In this document: piece after piece, positions 61,889 to 64,000 of the stretch
Layout: the number at the start of each line of letters is the position of its first letter
Numbering within the stretch: position 1 is the first letter of the stretch
Source of the DNA: Mactromeris polynyma
Lineage: Eukaryota; Mollusca; Bivalvia; Venerida; Mactridae
Length of the DNA stretch: 64,000 bases
Assembly: GCA_032209605.1 (NCBI GenBank)
Contig: JASFXZ010000016.1
Location: forward strand, 16,492,001-16,556,000
Direction: 5' to 3'
Notes under the pieces: model-generated
Databases searched by the model: none
The model's input: only the letters and a program-made list of their open reading frames with translations
What the model was told of the DNA's origin: nothing
Made by a program: the position numbers and the translations under genes

Positions 61889-63399
61889 TTAATCTTTTCT
61901 GTTACGTTTTTGCTGACTGTTTTTAAAGAGCGCGTTCTTAACACGAGCAACCTTTAGATTATATTACGTCATCATGACGTCATACTGTCTCCTAGCCCGG
62001 ATTTGAAAAGGGGGTGTGCGTTATTGATCAGAAGCGAAGGGAGTAGGTGCGGGAGTGTGTCCCCTAAGGAAAATTAAGACTTCAGATTGTCCAATCTAGA
62101 TGAGCCATTGTCACGTGTAAACACGATAAGTTAAGATTTAAATATGCGCGGTGCATAAGGGTATTCAAGTCGCACCCCCTATTGAAAGTCCGGGTATATA
62201 AACATCGCTGCTTGCCTGAAAAAAGGGGGTGCGATGGAAGCGTTCCCTGGCGACGAGTGTGTCATAATCAAACTGCACTTATGCTAGTGAATTATTGTTT
62301 ATAATTTTGCAGAAAATAAGCCTAATGTATCAGGGTGCTTTTTAAGAATCTCCATGTTCATCACATGACATTTTTCAAAACTATATGTGTCTGTTCTTGT
62401 CGAATGTCATGGTTTTTGACAATATTTAGTATGACTGTCTCGCACTAACCGCCAAGCTGTGACGGCAAACGACCCATTCTTTCTTTAAAAGCTTTCCTTT
62501 TATTTCGTTTCTGGGTATATTCTTGTCTAGATGAGAGACAAGTAGATGGCTACATTTGCGATCTATAAAAGCCGAGGTGATCCGAGTGTAGATCTATACG
62601 ACTGTGGTTGCCATTGAAGTATTGCCTACGTACTTAATCAAAGCGCTGAAAGCACTGAAATTGTTCAGTATAGAACACTGGTTTTGTATTCAGAACTTGA
62701 AGATTCACATAAAATACGACTCATTATTGCATTAGATGTATTTGCGCAGAAAAGATTTCTACCAGCATTGAGTATGTTATGCAGGTTACGCTCAGATGTT
62801 AAACTATTTTAACCGATTTACTTACCTGTTATTCTTGCGCCACTTCCGGAAAAAAGTAGTTTTCGTAGTAAGGCGGTGCGACTGTCGAAATTTGCCATAG
62901 AGTAAGTTGTTCTCCCGAAAAAACTACAAATGACATGGATAATATTCTTCTATTTATCGAAATGTTTACTTTAATGATATAAAGAGTTGCTTTGAAACCA
63001 GCGAAACCAATGTCACGTGGTACATTTATGTCACGTGGTACATTTATGTCACGTCTCGATCACACTGTTCAAGATTGGCAAGGAGAGTTCACAAGTTGTT
63101 CTATGGAGATTGTGAATAACCAGGATCGTAGACATATTTATCACGTCTGAGAAATGACTGTTGAAAACAGTAAAGTAATTGAATTATTAATAATAAATGA
63201 TGGAGCGATTGATTTGCATGGAAGAAGTTGGCTGTTGTCTACACGAAGGACACCATATAATCATATTAGGTGCTTGTATTTCAATACATAGGTTAAATAT
63301 TGGTGTTTCATTTATACATTTATGTTGTCAAAAAGTTCGTTAGACGGTTGGTTTATGTATATATCAATGTTTAAGAAAATACAGTGGTCAACAGATGTA
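61889..63399. other. 3' flank or 3' UTR, no gene seen
   Basis: Contains TGACGTCA at 61975-61982, two pieces of a GGGGGTGCG phrase near 62010 and 62225, and a direct repeat of TGTCACGTGGTACATTTA at 63010-63050 (two full units and a half, each with an E-box CACGTG). No open frame with recognisable content. Confidence 0.6.
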
Positions 63400-63560
63400 C
63401 AGTAAAACCTCAATAATAAGACCAACTTTAGGACCATTGAAAACTGGTCTTCTTATTGAAGGTGTCTTAATATTGAGGTTGAATAAAGAGCATAACAGTG
63501 AAATTGGACTTGAAAATGGAGGTCTTAATTTTGAGGTGGTCTATAGATGAGGTTTTACTG
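63400..63560 (+). mobile_element. MITE family D, complete reference copy
   Basis: 161 bp with TIRs CAGTAAAACCTCAATAATAA / (inverted) CAGTAAAACCTCATCTATAG, TA on both sides (63398-63399, 63561-63562). Subterminal repeats: AAACTGGTCTTCTTATTGA, TTAATATTGAGGTTGAATAA, TTAATTTTGAGGTGGTC. Confidence 0.92.
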
Positions 63561-63895
63561 TACTTATATTCCATAATAACTGCTGAATACGCCTTAGTTA
63601 AGTGTCAATAGCATTACATGGTAACATATTAAATAATAAGAGTGAATCGGACGAATCAGGCGCGTCAAATCGCCTTATTCATGTCAACGTTTGTTTCTGA
63701 CTTCAATTGAAGAGTATCAAATTGTTACGAGCAATTTCATTGGTCGACAGGTGCCTGATTCATATTCATGAAATACGATTGGAGCAAACCGTGAAAGTAA
63801 ACCGTGACTTCCTATGATAAGTTTTGTACGCTTTTTTCATTATAAAATTCTGTTTACTCGATGTATGTATATAATAACTGTGCTATTTGTTTATA

Positions 63896-63901
63896 AATAA
63901 A
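63896..63901 (+). terminator. Strong candidate poly(A) signal AATAAA
   Basis: AATAAA in TTGTTTATAAATAAAGATTT, followed by a GU-rich stretch (GTTTGTTATGCGTGTACC) about 20-45 bp on: the normal arrangement of an mRNA 3' end. If used by CCAPR the 3' UTR would be about 2.3 kb; it could also belong to another transcript. Confidence 0.5.
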
Positions 63902-64000
63902 GATTTATGAATTATTAGTTCGAAGTTTGTTATGCGTGTACCTTGCACAACTTTAAGTAATTTTAGTGTATACATCATGTTAAAGACACCGTTGTCTGGT

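Overview
The window is eukaryotic, low in GC by eye (roughly the mid 30s %), and dominated by introns and dispersed repeats. I can support one protein-coding gene: a rhodopsin-class neuropeptide GPCR on the + strand, in seven exons from 1067 to 61639. Joined on consensus GT/AG sites it gives an uninterrupted 365-residue, seven-helix receptor. It reads as a crustacean cardioactive peptide receptor (CCAPR), the protostome counterpart of vertebrate neuropeptide S receptor. A protostome receptor in large repeat-filled introns, with a tRNA-headed SINE carrying a core that looks like the deeply conserved metazoan SINE domain, suggests a lophotrochozoan, most likely a mollusc. The species cannot be named from this sequence.

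Layout. 1-1066 is upstream flank or 5' UTR and begins with half of a palindromic MITE. Exon 1 (1067-1147) encodes the N-terminus. Intron 1 (1148-39116, about 38 kb) holds a 17-bp tandem array, a GAAC tetranucleotide run, a 52-bp minisatellite with a four-unit higher-order repeat, and many MITE or SINE copies. Exons 2 and 3 (39117-39252, 40123-40320) encode TM1 to TM3 plus the DRF motif. Intron 3 (about 14 kb) holds a long inverted repeat and SINEs. Exon 4 (54417-54559) encodes TM4 and ECL2, exon 5 (58844-59009) TM5 and half of ICL3, exon 6 (60237-60368) the rest of ICL3 and the start of TM6, and exon 7 (61398-61639) the rest of TM6, TM7 and a short C-tail. The 3' flank carries a MITE with an internal 18-bp array, further MITEs, and a good poly(A) signal at 63896.

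At least eight interspersed families recur in both orientations. They are labelled here A (about 380 bp), B (about 300 bp), C (about 340 bp), D (CAGTMAAACC termini, TA target duplications), E (palindromic, rich in TGACGTCA), F (CCTCGTT-CATTCGAA termini with internal tandem arrays), H (a composite family seen at 1.2, 31, 43 and 59 kb) and two tRNA-headed SINEs. No second gene, functional tRNA, rRNA, CRISPR array or transposase ORF was found. The remaining open reading frames are short, lack recognisable domains, and often lie inside repeats.
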